Shown here: positions 44,240-53,149 of the stretch, one piece after another
Layout: every line of letters begins with the position of its first letter
Numbering within the stretch: the stretch's first letter is position 1
Origin: Mesorhizobium sp. NFR06
GTDB lineage: Bacteria > Pseudomonadota > Alphaproteobacteria > Rhizobiales > Rhizobiaceae
DNA: 64,000 nt
Assembly: GCF_900115245.1 (NCBI RefSeq)
Contig: NZ_FOVT01000001.1
Span: 806,001-870,000 of the forward strand
Direction: 5' to 3'
Notes under the pieces: generated by a model
What the model was told of the DNA's origin: nothing
Database searches by the model: none
The model's input: only the letters and a program-made list of their open reading frames with translations
Program-made: the position numbers and the translations under genes

Positions 44240-46441
44240 ATGGCAGGTTCCGCCGTCAGCCGCATCAAACTTCCGCGAGCCGGCTCTCAGGCCGTCCCGA
44301 CGGTTATCGAACCCAGGGAACGCATTCGGCCGCGGCGCGAATACGCCGAACCGCCGACCGCCACGCACGATCTGATGGCAATCCTTGCAAGAAGAAGGTG
44401 GTTGATCCTTGCCTTTGCTGTTCTGGGTGGGATCCTCGCGGCAGTTGTGGGTGTTGCCCGTCCCGTGATGTACGAGGCCACCAGCCAGCTGATAATCGAC
44501 CCTCCGGCACGCAGTTCGCTTGCTCCAGGCGGGTCTTCCGCCCAGGACCTTATCGATTCCAGCATTGATGACCACATCACCATGCTTTCGTCACAGGGCC
44601 ATCTGCGCCGTGTCGCGACGGCGCTGCACGACATGGAGCGTGCCACGCCAGCGCAAGGCGCGTCTAAAGCCGAAACATCCACGCCTGGCTCGGCTCCTGC
44701 ATCGACGAGGTCTGCCGCCGGGATCATCGAGCGACTTTGGCCGCAAAGCGCCGAGACGGCCGATCCCGACCTCAGGTTGCTGAGGAATAGAATAAGAATT
44801 GGGCAGGAACTGCGATCGAGGGTTATTTCGGTCGCTTTTGCGGATGAAGATCCGGTGCGCGCCGCCATGGTGGCTAACACCTTCTCGCAAGTCTATATCG
44901 ATGAGCTGGCAAAAAGGAGGCGGGCCGAAGACAGGCTGGAACTCACCGCCGTGACCACCAGTCTGCCGGCCGTGCAAAGCGATCTCGTTGCCGCGACCAA
45001 TCGACTGGAGACGTACCGGCTAAGCCATGGGGCCGTCGATCAAGGCTCGGCGGATAGCGCGGCCAGGGAACAGTCCGACCTTAGCCAGCAAATATCGATG
45101 TCCAAGGCTGATCTCGCAGCGATGGAAGCGCGCCTTCAACATATTCAGGACCTTCGCAAACAGGGTGCCGCGGTCGCCTCGCTGGCCGAAGCCATGGGCG
45201 CACCGGAGCTGGCTGACCTTGCGGCTCGCCAGGCAAAGGCGCCTGCGGACAAGGACCTCGGCCTCGCGATCGAGAGCGCGATCCAGCAGGGTCTCGCTCG
45301 CGTCGAGGCGGAGGTCAACACTTATCGGGCCCAGCTCGGCGCGCTGGAAGATCGCAAGAATGTTCTCGATGCGGTTGTCGCCGACACCGCCAGTCGGCTT
45401 TCCGGGTTGCGCGCGCTCGAGCCCCAGGTCAGCCTGCTCACCCAAAGATACAACGAGCTGCTGGGCCGACAGCAGGATCTGATGCGGCGCATTGATTCCC
45501 CCTCGGCAGGGGTCTCGATCCTTTCCCCGGCATGGCCGCCGGCCAAACCGCAGACCTTGCCGCCGATTTTCCTGGTTCCGCCGGGAATGATTGCCTTCTC
45601 AGTCCTTGGCGCGATCTTCGTGTTGATCCGCAATCGATTCAATCGCACGCTGCGTGCTGAGGCTGAGGCCGGGGCAGCGCTTAGGGTTCCCTGCATGGGC
45701 CTCATTCCCGATCCCGGCAAGCTGCACATCAAGCATCTGCGGGACCTGGTTCTGGGCCAGCCCAAATCCGCTTACAGTCGTGCCCTGACGTCGCTTTTGG
45801 TCGCGGCGTCGCCAAATCAGGCCAGGACGCGTTCCCCGCACACCATCCTTATCACATCCAGCCTGCGTGATGATGGCGCGGATGAACTTGCATGGGGCTT
45901 GGCATTCGCTGCCACCCGGCTCGGCGGCCCAATTCTTCTGATCGATCTCGATCGCACGCATCACCAACTCACGCAGGATTACCTGCATCAATGCAGCGGG
46001 CCAAGGGCGCGCCGTTCGTTTGGCGAGTTTATCAGCAACCGCTGTACCTTGGACGATGCGGTCGCCGGTGTGCCTGGCATCGGCATCGACCTGATGACCG
46101 TTGCACCGACCGACGACTTGCTCGGACTTCTTGCGCGCGCGGACAGTCTCGAATGCAAGCATGAGCTGCAGGCCGAATACAGCCTGATCATCATAAACGG
46201 GCCGTCCGGACTTGCCGGGCCGGAAGCAAGGTTCCTGACGAGCTGGGCGGATGCGATCCTTCTCGCCATTCGCTGGGATAGCACGCCGCGCGATATCGCT
46301 CGCGGGGTCTTGGACCTGCTCCAAAGGGACGGCGCGATTTCGGTTCCGACAGCGAGCGTGCTTACGCGAGTCAACCTCAAACGATATGCCAAATACAGGT
46401 TCGGCGACGGCGCGGATCTGCTCCTTGCGCGGATCCCATGA
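44240..46441 (+). CDS. Polysaccharide co-polymerase (Wzz/ExoP-like) with degenerate tyrosine-kinase domain
   Basis: The 733-residue protein has the Wzz layout: a transmembrane helix near residues 55-75, a periplasmic coiled coil to about 430, a Pro-rich second helix (AWPPAKPQTLPPIFLVPPGMIAF), and a cytoplasmic BY-kinase-like domain. In that domain the Walker A position reads SSLRDDGADELA (about 540-550) instead of the usual S-x-PGEGKST, so the ATP-binding Lys is lost; Walker A' LLIDLDRTH is retained in outline, and there is no Tyr-rich tail. It likely regulates chain length or export without kinase activity. AGGAG seven bases before the ATG at 44240 supports the start; a GTG two codons earlier is less likely. 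Confidence 0.85.
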   Translation: MAGSAVSRIKLPRAGSQAVPTVIEPRERIRPRREYAEPPTATHDLMAILARRRWLILAFAVLGGILAAVVGVARPVMYEATSQLIIDPPARSSLAPGGSSAQDLIDSSIDDHITMLSSQGHLRRVATALHDMERATPAQGASKAETSTPGSAPASTRSAAGIIERLWPQSAETADPDLRLLRNRIRIGQELRSRVISVAFADEDPVRAAMVANTFSQVYIDELAKRRRAEDRLELTAVTTSLPAVQSDLVAATNRLETYRLSHGAVDQGSADSAAREQSDLSQQISMSKADLAAMEARLQHIQDLRKQGAAVASLAEAMGAPELADLAARQAKAPADKDLGLAIESAIQQGLARVEAEVNTYRAQLGALEDRKNVLDAVVADTASRLSGLRALEPQVSLLTQRYNELLGRQQDLMRRIDSPSAGVSILSPAWPPAKPQTLPPIFLVPPGMIAFSVLGAIFVLIRNRFNRTLRAEAEAGAALRVPCMGLIPDPGKLHIKHLRDLVLGQPKSAYSRALTSLLVAASPNQARTRSPHTILITSSLRDDGADELAWGLAFAATRLGGPILLIDLDRTHHQLTQDYLHQCSGPRARRSFGEFISNRCTLDDAVAGVPGIGIDLMTVAPTDDLLGLLARADSLECKHELQAEYSLIIINGPSGLAGPEARFLTSWADAILLAIRWDSTPRDIARGVLDLLQRDGAISVPTASVLTRVNLKRYAKYRFGDGADLLLARIP

Positions 46442-46476
46442 AGCCTGCCGCGAGCCGCCATGTTGAGTATTGAACC

Positions 46477-47208
46477 TTGATCGTCGAGCTCTTCGGACCG
46501 CCCGGTTCAGGCAAAACAACCCTCGCCCACGCGCTGGTCAGCCGTTTGCGCGAGGACGGATACCGTGCCGATGTTATCCGCAGTTACCGGCCAGCGGTAA
46601 GGTCCGGAGCACTCGATCTGGGCGTCTTCCTGTTCATGACGAGGATCGTCTCGGCAACGGTTTCTACGGCTAAAGTGATTTTCTTCCCGCCAAACGGCAG
46701 GTCAAATCTATCGAAGTCTCTGTTGATGCTCAGGGCAATGCCCCCGAAAAAACCAATCTGGCGTGCCCGAATTTGGCAGCACATACTGAAGCTTTCGCAC
46801 GCTTGGGATCGAGCTAGGCTGGACCAGGATATTCTGATTTTCGACGAGGGTTATGTTCAGGCGGTTGGGTCTCTGGCGTTGCTCAATGGGAATGCGGACA
46901 AAGCCGTTCTCGGAACGATGCTGAGCAATGTACCGGCCGCGGATCTGACGATTAGAGTTACGGCGCCGCGGGCCGCGGTTGCAGCCCGTCTTCGCCGGCG
47001 CATGGAAAGCGAGCCTCCGGCGGAGCGGCTCTTCGAGGCCGATTTCGACGTCAATATGCGTTCCCTCAGTGTCTTCAAAACCATAAGCGACATACTCGCC
47101 ATCTCGGGGCGGGACGTTATTTGTGCCAGGACTTCAAGCCAGCGCTCGACGATGATGAGCACTCAAGACGTTGAGCGGGCGATCATCGCCAAATACATTC
47201 ATTCTTGA
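46477..47208 (+). CDS. P-loop kinase-like protein in the polysaccharide operon
   Basis: The 243-residue protein opens with a perfect P-loop MIVELFGPPGSGKTTLAHAL. A DEGYVQ motif (about residues 128-133) may be Walker B, and a C-terminal RLRRRMESEPPAER segment resembles the LID of thymidylate- or adenylylsulfate-type kinases. The start is TTG, with no ATG nearby. Such kinases occur in capsule and O-antigen clusters, where they may phosphorylate a sugar or precursor. The acceptor cannot be told. GC content is somewhat lower than in the neighbouring genes. Confidence 0.65.
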   Translation: MIVELFGPPGSGKTTLAHALVSRLREDGYRADVIRSYRPAVRSGALDLGVFLFMTRIVSATVSTAKVIFFPPNGRSNLSKSLLMLRAMPPKKPIWRARIWQHILKLSHAWDRARLDQDILIFDEGYVQAVGSLALLNGNADKAVLGTMLSNVPAADLTIRVTAPRAAVAARLRRRMESEPPAERLFEADFDVNMRSLSVFKTISDILAISGRDVICARTSSQRSTMMSTQDVERAIIAKYIHS

Positions 47209-47435
47209 TAAGGCGGGCGGTGAGCGCCGGCGGTCGCGTAGCCGTCCCAAACCCTGAGCGGGGCCATAGTCCAGCCGCCGTGCGGCCATTCGACCTGTTC
47301 GTCCGTCTCGGGCAAACGTGGGGCTGATGCGCCGATAGGCTTGCTGGTCGCCAAACAGAGCCCTGAGACGTCTGCCGACCCTCGCTCCATTTTCGCATCA
47401 TGGAACCGAACCGGCATTTGCAAGCGCAATATCAT
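47199..47435 (-). CDS. Short hypothetical ORF, weak
   Basis: A 78-codon minus-strand frame fills most of the gap between the kinase and flippase genes and overlaps the kinase stop by ten bases. Codons in its second half have GC-rich third positions (SAPRLPETDEQVEWPHGGW), suggesting that it is or was coding, perhaps the 3' remnant of a lost gene. No family is recognised. The rest of 47209-47515 holds nothing else I can name. Confidence 0.22.
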   Translation of the reverse strand: MILRLQMPVRFHDAKMERGSADVSGLCLATSKPIGASAPRLPETDEQVEWPHGGWTMAPLRVWDGYATAGAHRPPYQE

Positions 47436-47515
47436 TCAGGTGAATGATGGCGAGGTGCTGCAGCCGCCATACGTTCCCATTCCAATCGTCAGCCGCTTCT
47501 CGGAATCGCGAGCCA

Positions 47516-48874
47516 ATGTCCTACAGCGACTTTCTGAGATCCAGGGAGGGGCGGATTACAGCAAGCCCAATCGGCAAAATCGTCCGCGCGGCGGGCGGCG
47601 TTTCAGCAATGGCGATTGCGGGGCAACTCACTCTGGTCGCCACCATCCCGATATTGGCCCGCCTCTATTCTCCTGCGGATTTCGGCGTCTTCACGATCTA
47701 TCTCTCAACGGTAAACATACTCGGTGCGGTCGCGGCGCTGCGTTTCGAGCCCTCGCTCTACGGCGTCAAGGATACCGAACAGACCTATGTCACCGTCAAG
47801 CTCATTCTATTGGCCGTATTGACGACCGGCGCCCTGACCTTTGCTGCCGGGCAGGTGCTGTTGAGCTTTGCGCCCGTACACCTCAGAGCTCTGGTCTGGC
47901 TCGTTCCGATTGGGATGAGCGGCGCGGCTCTCGTTGAAGCCATGAATTGTTGGGCCTTGCGTGCGGGCCTGCTGCGCGATTTCGCCCTTGGCCGTCTGAT
48001 CCTGCCGGCCACCATGGCGTTGCTGCAGTTGGTTTTTGGCCTCGCCCGCCTCGGTGGCGAAGCCATGGTGCATGCGCACGTCATCAGCCAGTTCATCTTT
48101 CTCGCTTTTCTGGGCTTTCGGATTCTGACGTGGGATGACGTGCGCGGCATTTACCGAGCGCCATGGAGAAGCGCCTTTGACAAGGCCGTCAGGGAATACA
48201 AGTTCCCATTGTTCGATATCCCCGCGACGCTCGGCAGCTATGCCATCAACAATCTTCCGGCGATCCTCGTCGGTTCGTTGTTCGGCGCGGCTTTCGCCGG
48301 CTACCTCGGCGTCGCGACGCGGCTGGTCACAGGGCCCATCGTGCTCATTGCCACTCCGCTAAGCAACGTGTTCGTCGCCGAGGCGAACAAGAACAGCAAT
48401 CGTGCCCATTTGCTCGGCATCGCGCGCGGCCTCGTGATCCTTGCCGCCGGCCTTACCGCGCTGCCAATATTGGCGCTTGGGCTGGCAGCTCCGTATCTGG
48501 TCGTCCCGCTTCTGGGAGAGGCCTGGATCCCGACGGCCCAAATCATGACGGCCTTGGCGTTCATGGGCGCCGTGCAAGCATTGTCGACACCGCTCGGCGA
48601 GGTTCCCGCCCTGCTGCGGCGGCAGGAGGTGCGGCTGGTCGTCGACGCCGCGCGGATGGTGCTTGTCTTCGGTCCGCTGCTCGCCGGCGCCAAAGCGGGT
48701 TGGGAGCCTATCGACGTCATTTATCTCATGGCGGCTGGCGGGACGGTCGGATTCGCCATCAAAACGGCAGCCTCACTGTATCTTTTGAAGCGGGACACCA
48801 ATGCGGTGCAGATACCGCTGCCAAGCCCTTATGCCATCGCGAGGAAAGAGCACCATGAAGCTCCAATTGAGTAG
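47516..48874 (+). CDS. Wzx-type polysaccharide flippase
   Basis: The 452-residue protein has around twelve hydrophobic helices and the MOP/Wzx opening VRAAGGVSAMAIAGQLTLVATIPILARLYSPADFGVF, a common Wzx N-terminus. It should flip undecaprenyl-linked repeat units across the inner membrane for Wzy. I start at MSYSDF; an upstream in-frame ATG at 47444 adds 24 residues that look noncoding. Its end overlaps the GT2 gene by 20 bases. Confidence 0.88.
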   Translation: MSYSDFLRSREGRITASPIGKIVRAAGGVSAMAIAGQLTLVATIPILARLYSPADFGVFTIYLSTVNILGAVAALRFEPSLYGVKDTEQTYVTVKLILLAVLTTGALTFAAGQVLLSFAPVHLRALVWLVPIGMSGAALVEAMNCWALRAGLLRDFALGRLILPATMALLQLVFGLARLGGEAMVHAHVISQFIFLAFLGFRILTWDDVRGIYRAPWRSAFDKAVREYKFPLFDIPATLGSYAINNLPAILVGSLFGAAFAGYLGVATRLVTGPIVLIATPLSNVFVAEANKNSNRAHLLGIARGLVILAAGLTALPILALGLAAPYLVVPLLGEAWIPTAQIMTALAFMGAVQALSTPLGEVPALLRRQEVRLVVDAARMVLVFGPLLAGAKAGWEPIDVIYLMAAGGTVGFAIKTAASLYLLKRDTNAVQIPLPSPYAIARKEHHEAPIE

Positions 48875-49910
48875 CGACGCGCGCCCTGGAAGAGGGTTCG
48901 TGGCACCCGAGGAAGGTGACACTCATTCTGCCGAGGGTTCGACGATGCGACCTTTCATCTCCGTTGCCGTCCCGACATATCGCCGACCGGATACCATCCG
49001 GCGCACCATCGACAGCATCGTCGGCCAGGACTTTTCCAACTGGGAACTTGTTGTCAGCGACGACGAGGGCCGAGCGGGTGCGAGCTGGCCCATCCTGGAG
49101 GAATACGCGCGAAGCGACCCACGCATCCGAATTGTCGAAAACCACCGGGGCAGAGGGCAGGTGGAAAATACCAACAACGCCATGCTTGCCTGCAAGGGCA
49201 AGTGGATCAAGTTGCTGCACGACGACGATTGGCTGACCTCCGGTGCCCTGAAGAGGTTCGCCGAAATCTCGATGAAATATCCGTCGGCGGCGTTCATGAC
49301 CTGCGCAGCGCATGTCGTGGAGGAAGACCGGGTGGTAACACGCTCGGATCCGCCCGAGCATAACCGGGTTTCGCTCTATTCGAGCCAACAGTGCCTGACG
49401 GACCTGTATCTCGTGCGAGTGACCAGGAGCCTTGGCATCATACCTTCGACGCTGTTGATCAACGCCGCCGTCATTCATGCCGGGTGCCAGATGCGCGCCC
49501 ATAAATCCATTCCGGCCGGCGTCGATCAATTGTTCTTTGTTGATCTAGCCCGCCACGGCGAGATGGTTGCCATCAACGAAGGTCTGATCTTTTACGATGC
49601 CACGCATCATCCCAGCATAACGACGACGAAGAGCTACGAGGACGTGGACGAGGTCACCCTCGCCGTCAAACAGCTTAACTGGGATCTTATCGAGGATAGA
49701 AAAGGTCTTCCGAGTCCGGAGAGCCTTTTGCGTGCGCTGCAGGTCGCTCGTATCCCTTCCAGGTTCCGACATCAGTCGTGGCGAACGACAATGCGAGACG
49801 CGGTTCAGATCTTCCGGCCGTCAGTCATGAAGATCGCGAACCAGTACCTCCTGGAATACCTGTTGAGGATTCGCCCGAAACTTGGCGCAGTGCGGACCCG
49901 CAAACGCTGA
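48855..49910 (+). CDS. GT2-family glycosyltransferase
   Basis: The 351-residue protein shows the GT-A fold: ISVAVPTYRRPDTIRRTIDSIVGQDF, ELVVSDDEG, and KLLHDDDWL with the DxD-type acidic cluster (about residues 117-121). It adds a sugar from an NDP donor to the lipid-linked intermediate. It starts inside the flippase gene, with GAGGAAAG upstream; a later ATG at 48945, just before the core domain, is an alternative. It is the last gene of the first polysaccharide block. Confidence 0.85.
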   Translation: MKLQLSSDARPGRGFVAPEEGDTHSAEGSTMRPFISVAVPTYRRPDTIRRTIDSIVGQDFSNWELVVSDDEGRAGASWPILEEYARSDPRIRIVENHRGRGQVENTNNAMLACKGKWIKLLHDDDWLTSGALKRFAEISMKYPSAAFMTCAAHVVEEDRVVTRSDPPEHNRVSLYSSQQCLTDLYLVRVTRSLGIIPSTLLINAAVIHAGCQMRAHKSIPAGVDQLFFVDLARHGEMVAINEGLIFYDATHHPSITTTKSYEDVDEVTLAVKQLNWDLIEDRKGLPSPESLLRALQVARIPSRFRHQSWRTTMRDAVQIFRPSVMKIANQYLLEYLLRIRPKLGAVRTRKR

Positions 49911-50254
49911 CCGTTGCTCTTCTAAGGCCGGTGGCACTGCGATTTGTGTGGCGTTCGCACGACGGCACAATGCCCGGCAGCCAGCGCGAGCCGTTGGTGG
50001 TTCACTGTTTCACGGAAACGGCGAACCACTCGATCTCATTGTGTTGATGCAATTCGTGACGGAAAACCGTTTCGCTCTTTCCTGCAAGCCTCGTCGGCCT
50101 CAACGAGTCCAATTAGTCTAGGGCCGACTGACTTCAACGAGCGCGAGATGACCCACTTCGGTTGGCTTCGCCACGCAGTGGTGATGGTGTTCTTGAGTAG
50201 CTTGCTCAGGCGCATGCCACTATGCTCGGACTTTATGGTCAGGCGGGAACTCGT
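49911..50254. other. Intergenic region with one inverted repeat unit
   Basis: This stretch of about 340 bases between the GT2 and cyclase genes carries an inverted B unit (50001-50084). The rest has no supported gene. Base composition turns more AT-rich toward the cyclase gene. Confidence 0.5.
50001..50084 (-). repeat. Intergenic repeat, B unit, inverted copy
   Basis: On the minus strand it reads CAGGAAAGAGCGAAACGG, GGTTTTCCGTCACGAATTG and ends CCGTTTCCGTGAAACAGTG, matching the units at 39244-39343 and 54966-55064 in order. Confidence 0.75.
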
Positions 50255-51583
50255 ATGGCACGCCCGAACGTCATACTTATTGCGACGCTTCAACTATCGA
50301 AACTGCTCCGAACGAGTTTCGTCAGACTTGCCGGTCTATTACAAAATATGATCGCGTTCGGAACTACCGGCAAAGATCCAGTATCCAGTCGCCACCTTAG
50401 GGCCCTAAATGTATTCGTCACGCTTGTGGTATTAAGTACAATATTCGTGATATGTCAGTCTTTGTTACGCCTTGGATTCGCTAAACATCACGCCTTGATT
50501 TTATGGGCATCATTTATCCTGTTCATGTGGGCGCTTACTCCGCTTTCAAATCGGTTTGGTGAAGTTGTGGCGACAACATATTTTGTTGGCGTATCTTGGA
50601 TTGGTTTTGTTGTTCAAGGATACATCGCCGGCTCTTCACTTGGCAGTCATTATTTCTTATTAGCGGCCCCCGCGGTATCGATTTCTCTCGGATCCAGGCG
50701 AATGTTGATCGCAATATCACTTCTGTTGTGGGCGATTTTCGGATTCTATATAGTGGAATTCAGGTTTCCAAGCTCATCGTTCGAGCCTGTTCCAGGAGAT
50801 TTTGCCAAATTAAATCTACAGTATTGTTTATTTGGCTCATCTATATTGGTTTTTTGGTCGATATACTATGCTCTATATGTAGGTGACCGCGCTGAAGCGG
50901 CGCTTGAGCGTGAATACGAGCGGTCAGAACACCTATTGCTTAATCTCATGCCTGCATCGATTGCTGCAAGATTGAAAGAAAAACCAAAAGAAACTATCGC
51001 TGATCACTTCGACGAGGTGGCTATTCTTTTTGCAGACGTAGTTAATTTTACGCCTCGCGCCAGCAATTTACCCGCGGTAGAGGTTGTGCGGTTCCTCAAT
51101 CGAGTCTTTACCAGATTTGACCGCTTGGCAGCGATCCATTGCTTGGAGAAGATCAAAACGGTTGGAGACGCCTACATGGTGGCGGGTGGCATGCCTGACC
51201 GCCATCAAGGGTACGCTCGACGGGTAGCCGAGTTGGCACTCGACATGCTGGACGCGACCCGCGACCTGTCGGAAGAGATAGGAGAGGAAATAGCCATACG
51301 GATAGGAATCCACGTAGGACCAGCAGTCGCAGGAGTGATCGGGACACAGAAGCTATTTTACGATGTGTGGGGAGATACCGTGAATACCGCATCTCGGATG
51401 GAGTCACTTGGTAGCGCCGGCCGGATTCAGGTGACCGAGACAGTTATGCAGATTCTGGCTGACGAGTACGTATTTGAGAGACGCGCCCGAGTTCATGTCA
51501 AGGGGAAGGGTGAGATGGAACTGTACTATCTGCTCGCCCGCAAAGCCGTGGGCGAGCGCGATCAGCCTATCCCCGATCCTTGA
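50255..51583 (+). CDS. Membrane-bound class III adenylate cyclase
   Basis: The 442-residue protein has an N-terminal membrane domain with about five to six helices (residues 45-205), a short HAMP-like or coiled linker, and a C-terminal class III cyclase domain: ILFADVVNFT with the metal-binding Asp, EKIKTVGDAYMVAGG with substrate Lys, and VWGDTVNTASRMES with the transition-state Asn and Arg. The Lys/Asp pair indicates ATP rather than GTP, making cAMP. The membrane domain resembles MASE-type sensors of rhizobial cyclases. I start at 50255, behind AGGCGGGA; 50222 is the alternative. Base composition is clearly AT-richer than in the flanking genes, suggesting recent acquisition. Confidence 0.9.
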   Translation: MARPNVILIATLQLSKLLRTSFVRLAGLLQNMIAFGTTGKDPVSSRHLRALNVFVTLVVLSTIFVICQSLLRLGFAKHHALILWASFILFMWALTPLSNRFGEVVATTYFVGVSWIGFVVQGYIAGSSLGSHYFLLAAPAVSISLGSRRMLIAISLLLWAIFGFYIVEFRFPSSSFEPVPGDFAKLNLQYCLFGSSILVFWSIYYALYVGDRAEAALEREYERSEHLLLNLMPASIAARLKEKPKETIADHFDEVAILFADVVNFTPRASNLPAVEVVRFLNRVFTRFDRLAAIHCLEKIKTVGDAYMVAGGMPDRHQGYARRVAELALDMLDATRDLSEEIGEEIAIRIGIHVGPAVAGVIGTQKLFYDVWGDTVNTASRMESLGSAGRIQVTETVMQILADEYVFERRARVHVKGKGEMELYYLLARKAVGERDQPIPDP

Positions 51584-52276
51584 CAGCCAAAAAGACCCCG
51601 CGCGCCAGTGGTTGCCACGACCGACCGACGTCGAGCAGGTTTTTGGCCAACGCAACGAGACCGAACAATTCCGGCTAAATCGCGCGCGCATCAAACTACC
51701 CCACAACGCAGGACCGCCGTTACCGGGACTGAGGGCGCGCCTAGAGCGCAGCCGAAATCCAAAACGCGATGCGTCGCGCGGCTGAGGTCAAGGCTGCCTG
51801 GAGCTCCGAGACTGCAGACGGTAAGCGATCGCCGCTGCAAAAAGCTCGTCCGCCTCATCACGATTGGTCAGAAAGTGCTGACCGTCGACTTCGATTGCAG
51901 GGCACTTGCAGAACAGGGCGGCGGCCAATCCGGCGCCTGGCGGGCTGGAGAGACTTGTCGTGGCGGGGAGAGCCGCCGTGTCGTTATCCGCAGCAATGCT
52001 TGCGTGCGCAACGAAGTCCAGCGGAATAGTAAATGGCCCCGACAACCGCGAAATTTTATCGTTGGACCCAGACATGTGTGTCGTTCGATCGCTTTAGCGC
52101 TGGAAGCCGCCTTCCTCAGCTACGGCCATTCCGGCCTGTCGCTCGCCTGCAATCTCGGTTGCTAGATTAGGCGCCACTGTCGGGCGAACAAGACCGTGCG
52201 GCGCGCCGCGATGGCGTGGAGCGGGCGGCGCGCTCCGAAAAGTCGAAGCTCGCCAGTTGATCGGAAGGTCCCGGTT
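51584..52276. other. Intergenic region between cyclase and LuxR genes
   Basis: This stretch of almost 700 bases contains one possible minus-strand ORF (51788-52075, listed separately). Other short frames overlap one another and have no motifs. The GC content returns to the genome norm here, so it may mark the edge of the AT-rich cyclase insertion. Confidence 0.4.
51788..52075 (-). CDS. Hypothetical small protein, uncertain
   Basis: The 95-residue frame has GC-rich third positions and a plausible folded C-terminal half (CKCPAIEVDGQHFLTNRDE, DELFAAAIAYRL). There is no strong ribosome-binding site, signal peptide or known family. It reads in the same direction as the luxR-type gene and lies about 200 bases downstream of it, so it could be co-transcribed. 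Confidence 0.35.
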   Translation of the reverse strand: MSGSNDKISRLSGPFTIPLDFVAHASIAADNDTAALPATTSLSSPPGAGLAAALFCKCPAIEVDGQHFLTNRDEADELFAAAIAYRLQSRSSRQP

Positions 52277-52972
52277 CTACGGCAGCACCGAGATGCGCCC
52301 CAAAAGAGCGACCAGTTCCGCCTGGCGCCTCGTCTCTGTCTTGGCAAACAACGAGGCAAGCTGGGTACGGATCGTGGTGCGGCTGAGCCGGCTGCGCTCG
52401 GCGATTTCCAGGGGGGCATCGCCACTCGCCAAACGCAACGCCAGGTGCGTCTCGGCTCCGGTCAATCCAAACATCTTCTGCAGGGTCTCCGGGTTCGGCC
52501 CGGTTCTCGATTGGCGATCAAGAAGTGCGAGGATGATCGACCGGTCGGGAGTGACAACGCCCTCTTCATTCATGATGATCGGCCGGTCGCCGGCGTTTCG
52601 GATTACGATCCAGGACAACGATCCGGGCAAAAAATGATTGGGCACGCCCGCTATCAAGCTCCTCAGCGCCGCCGATAGATCGTGAGGCGGATACGGAGAG
52701 TCGTCGCAGGCGGCGAGAATGGTTTCGGCGGCTGCATTCCATTCGAGCAACCTCTTCGACTCGTTCAGCACGAGCCAACCGCAACCTATGCGCTCGAGCA
52801 TGCCGGTTATCGAATCAAGGCACGGCCGCGCGCATTTTGCCGCTATGGTTTGCCCGACGGCTTTGCGATCAGCGCCCCTCGTGAAGGCTGTCGTCGTTCT
52901 GCCCGAGCGCGTGTTTATCGCGCCAGGTGGCGCGATCATTCTCGTGTCGTTTCGCCCATTGATGAGATCCAT
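52277..52972 (-). CDS. LuxR-type HTH transcriptional regulator
   Basis: The 231-residue protein ends with a LuxR/GerE helix-turn-helix (about residues 165-225: FGLTGAETHLALRLASGDAPLEIAERSRLSRTTIRTQLASLF). The N-terminal part (RIGCGWLVLNESKRLLEWNAAAETIL) looks like a PAS-type sensor rather than a receiver domain, because no phospho-acceptor Asp pattern is present. GAGGAC about nine bases upstream supports the ATG at 52972. It is divergent from the HWE kinase gene. The target genes are unknown; the adjacent polysaccharide genes are candidates. Confidence 0.85.
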   Translation of the reverse strand: MDLINGRNDTRMIAPPGAINTRSGRTTTAFTRGADRKAVGQTIAAKCARPCLDSITGMLERIGCGWLVLNESKRLLEWNAAAETILAACDDSPYPPHDLSAALRSLIAGVPNHFLPGSLSWIVIRNAGDRPIIMNEEGVVTPDRSIILALLDRQSRTGPNPETLQKMFGLTGAETHLALRLASGDAPLEIAERSRLSRTTIRTQLASLFAKTETRRQAELVALLGRISVLP

Positions 52973-53149
52973 CGGTCATCCGTCCTCATGTTCTCGATAT
53001 CTGGTATCTGCGATCGATCGTGGATAGCCAGAAGATTGGGTGCCGCCTCTATAAGGCCTTGCTTTTTCGGGGGCTGAAAGTGGGCAGGCGTATTAGCTGC
53101 ACGTTCGACGATCTAATCTCGACGGCCTAGACCAAAAGTTGTAATTAGG

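Noticed and set aside
47341-47937. Plus-strand open frame of 198 codons before and into the flippase gene
   Set aside because: Most of it is the flippase gene read in the wrong frame; no family features.
51404-51706. Minus-strand ORF that at first resembled a transposase fragment
   Set aside because: It overlaps the end of the cyclase gene and has no DDE or other transposase motif; no inverted repeats were found around it.
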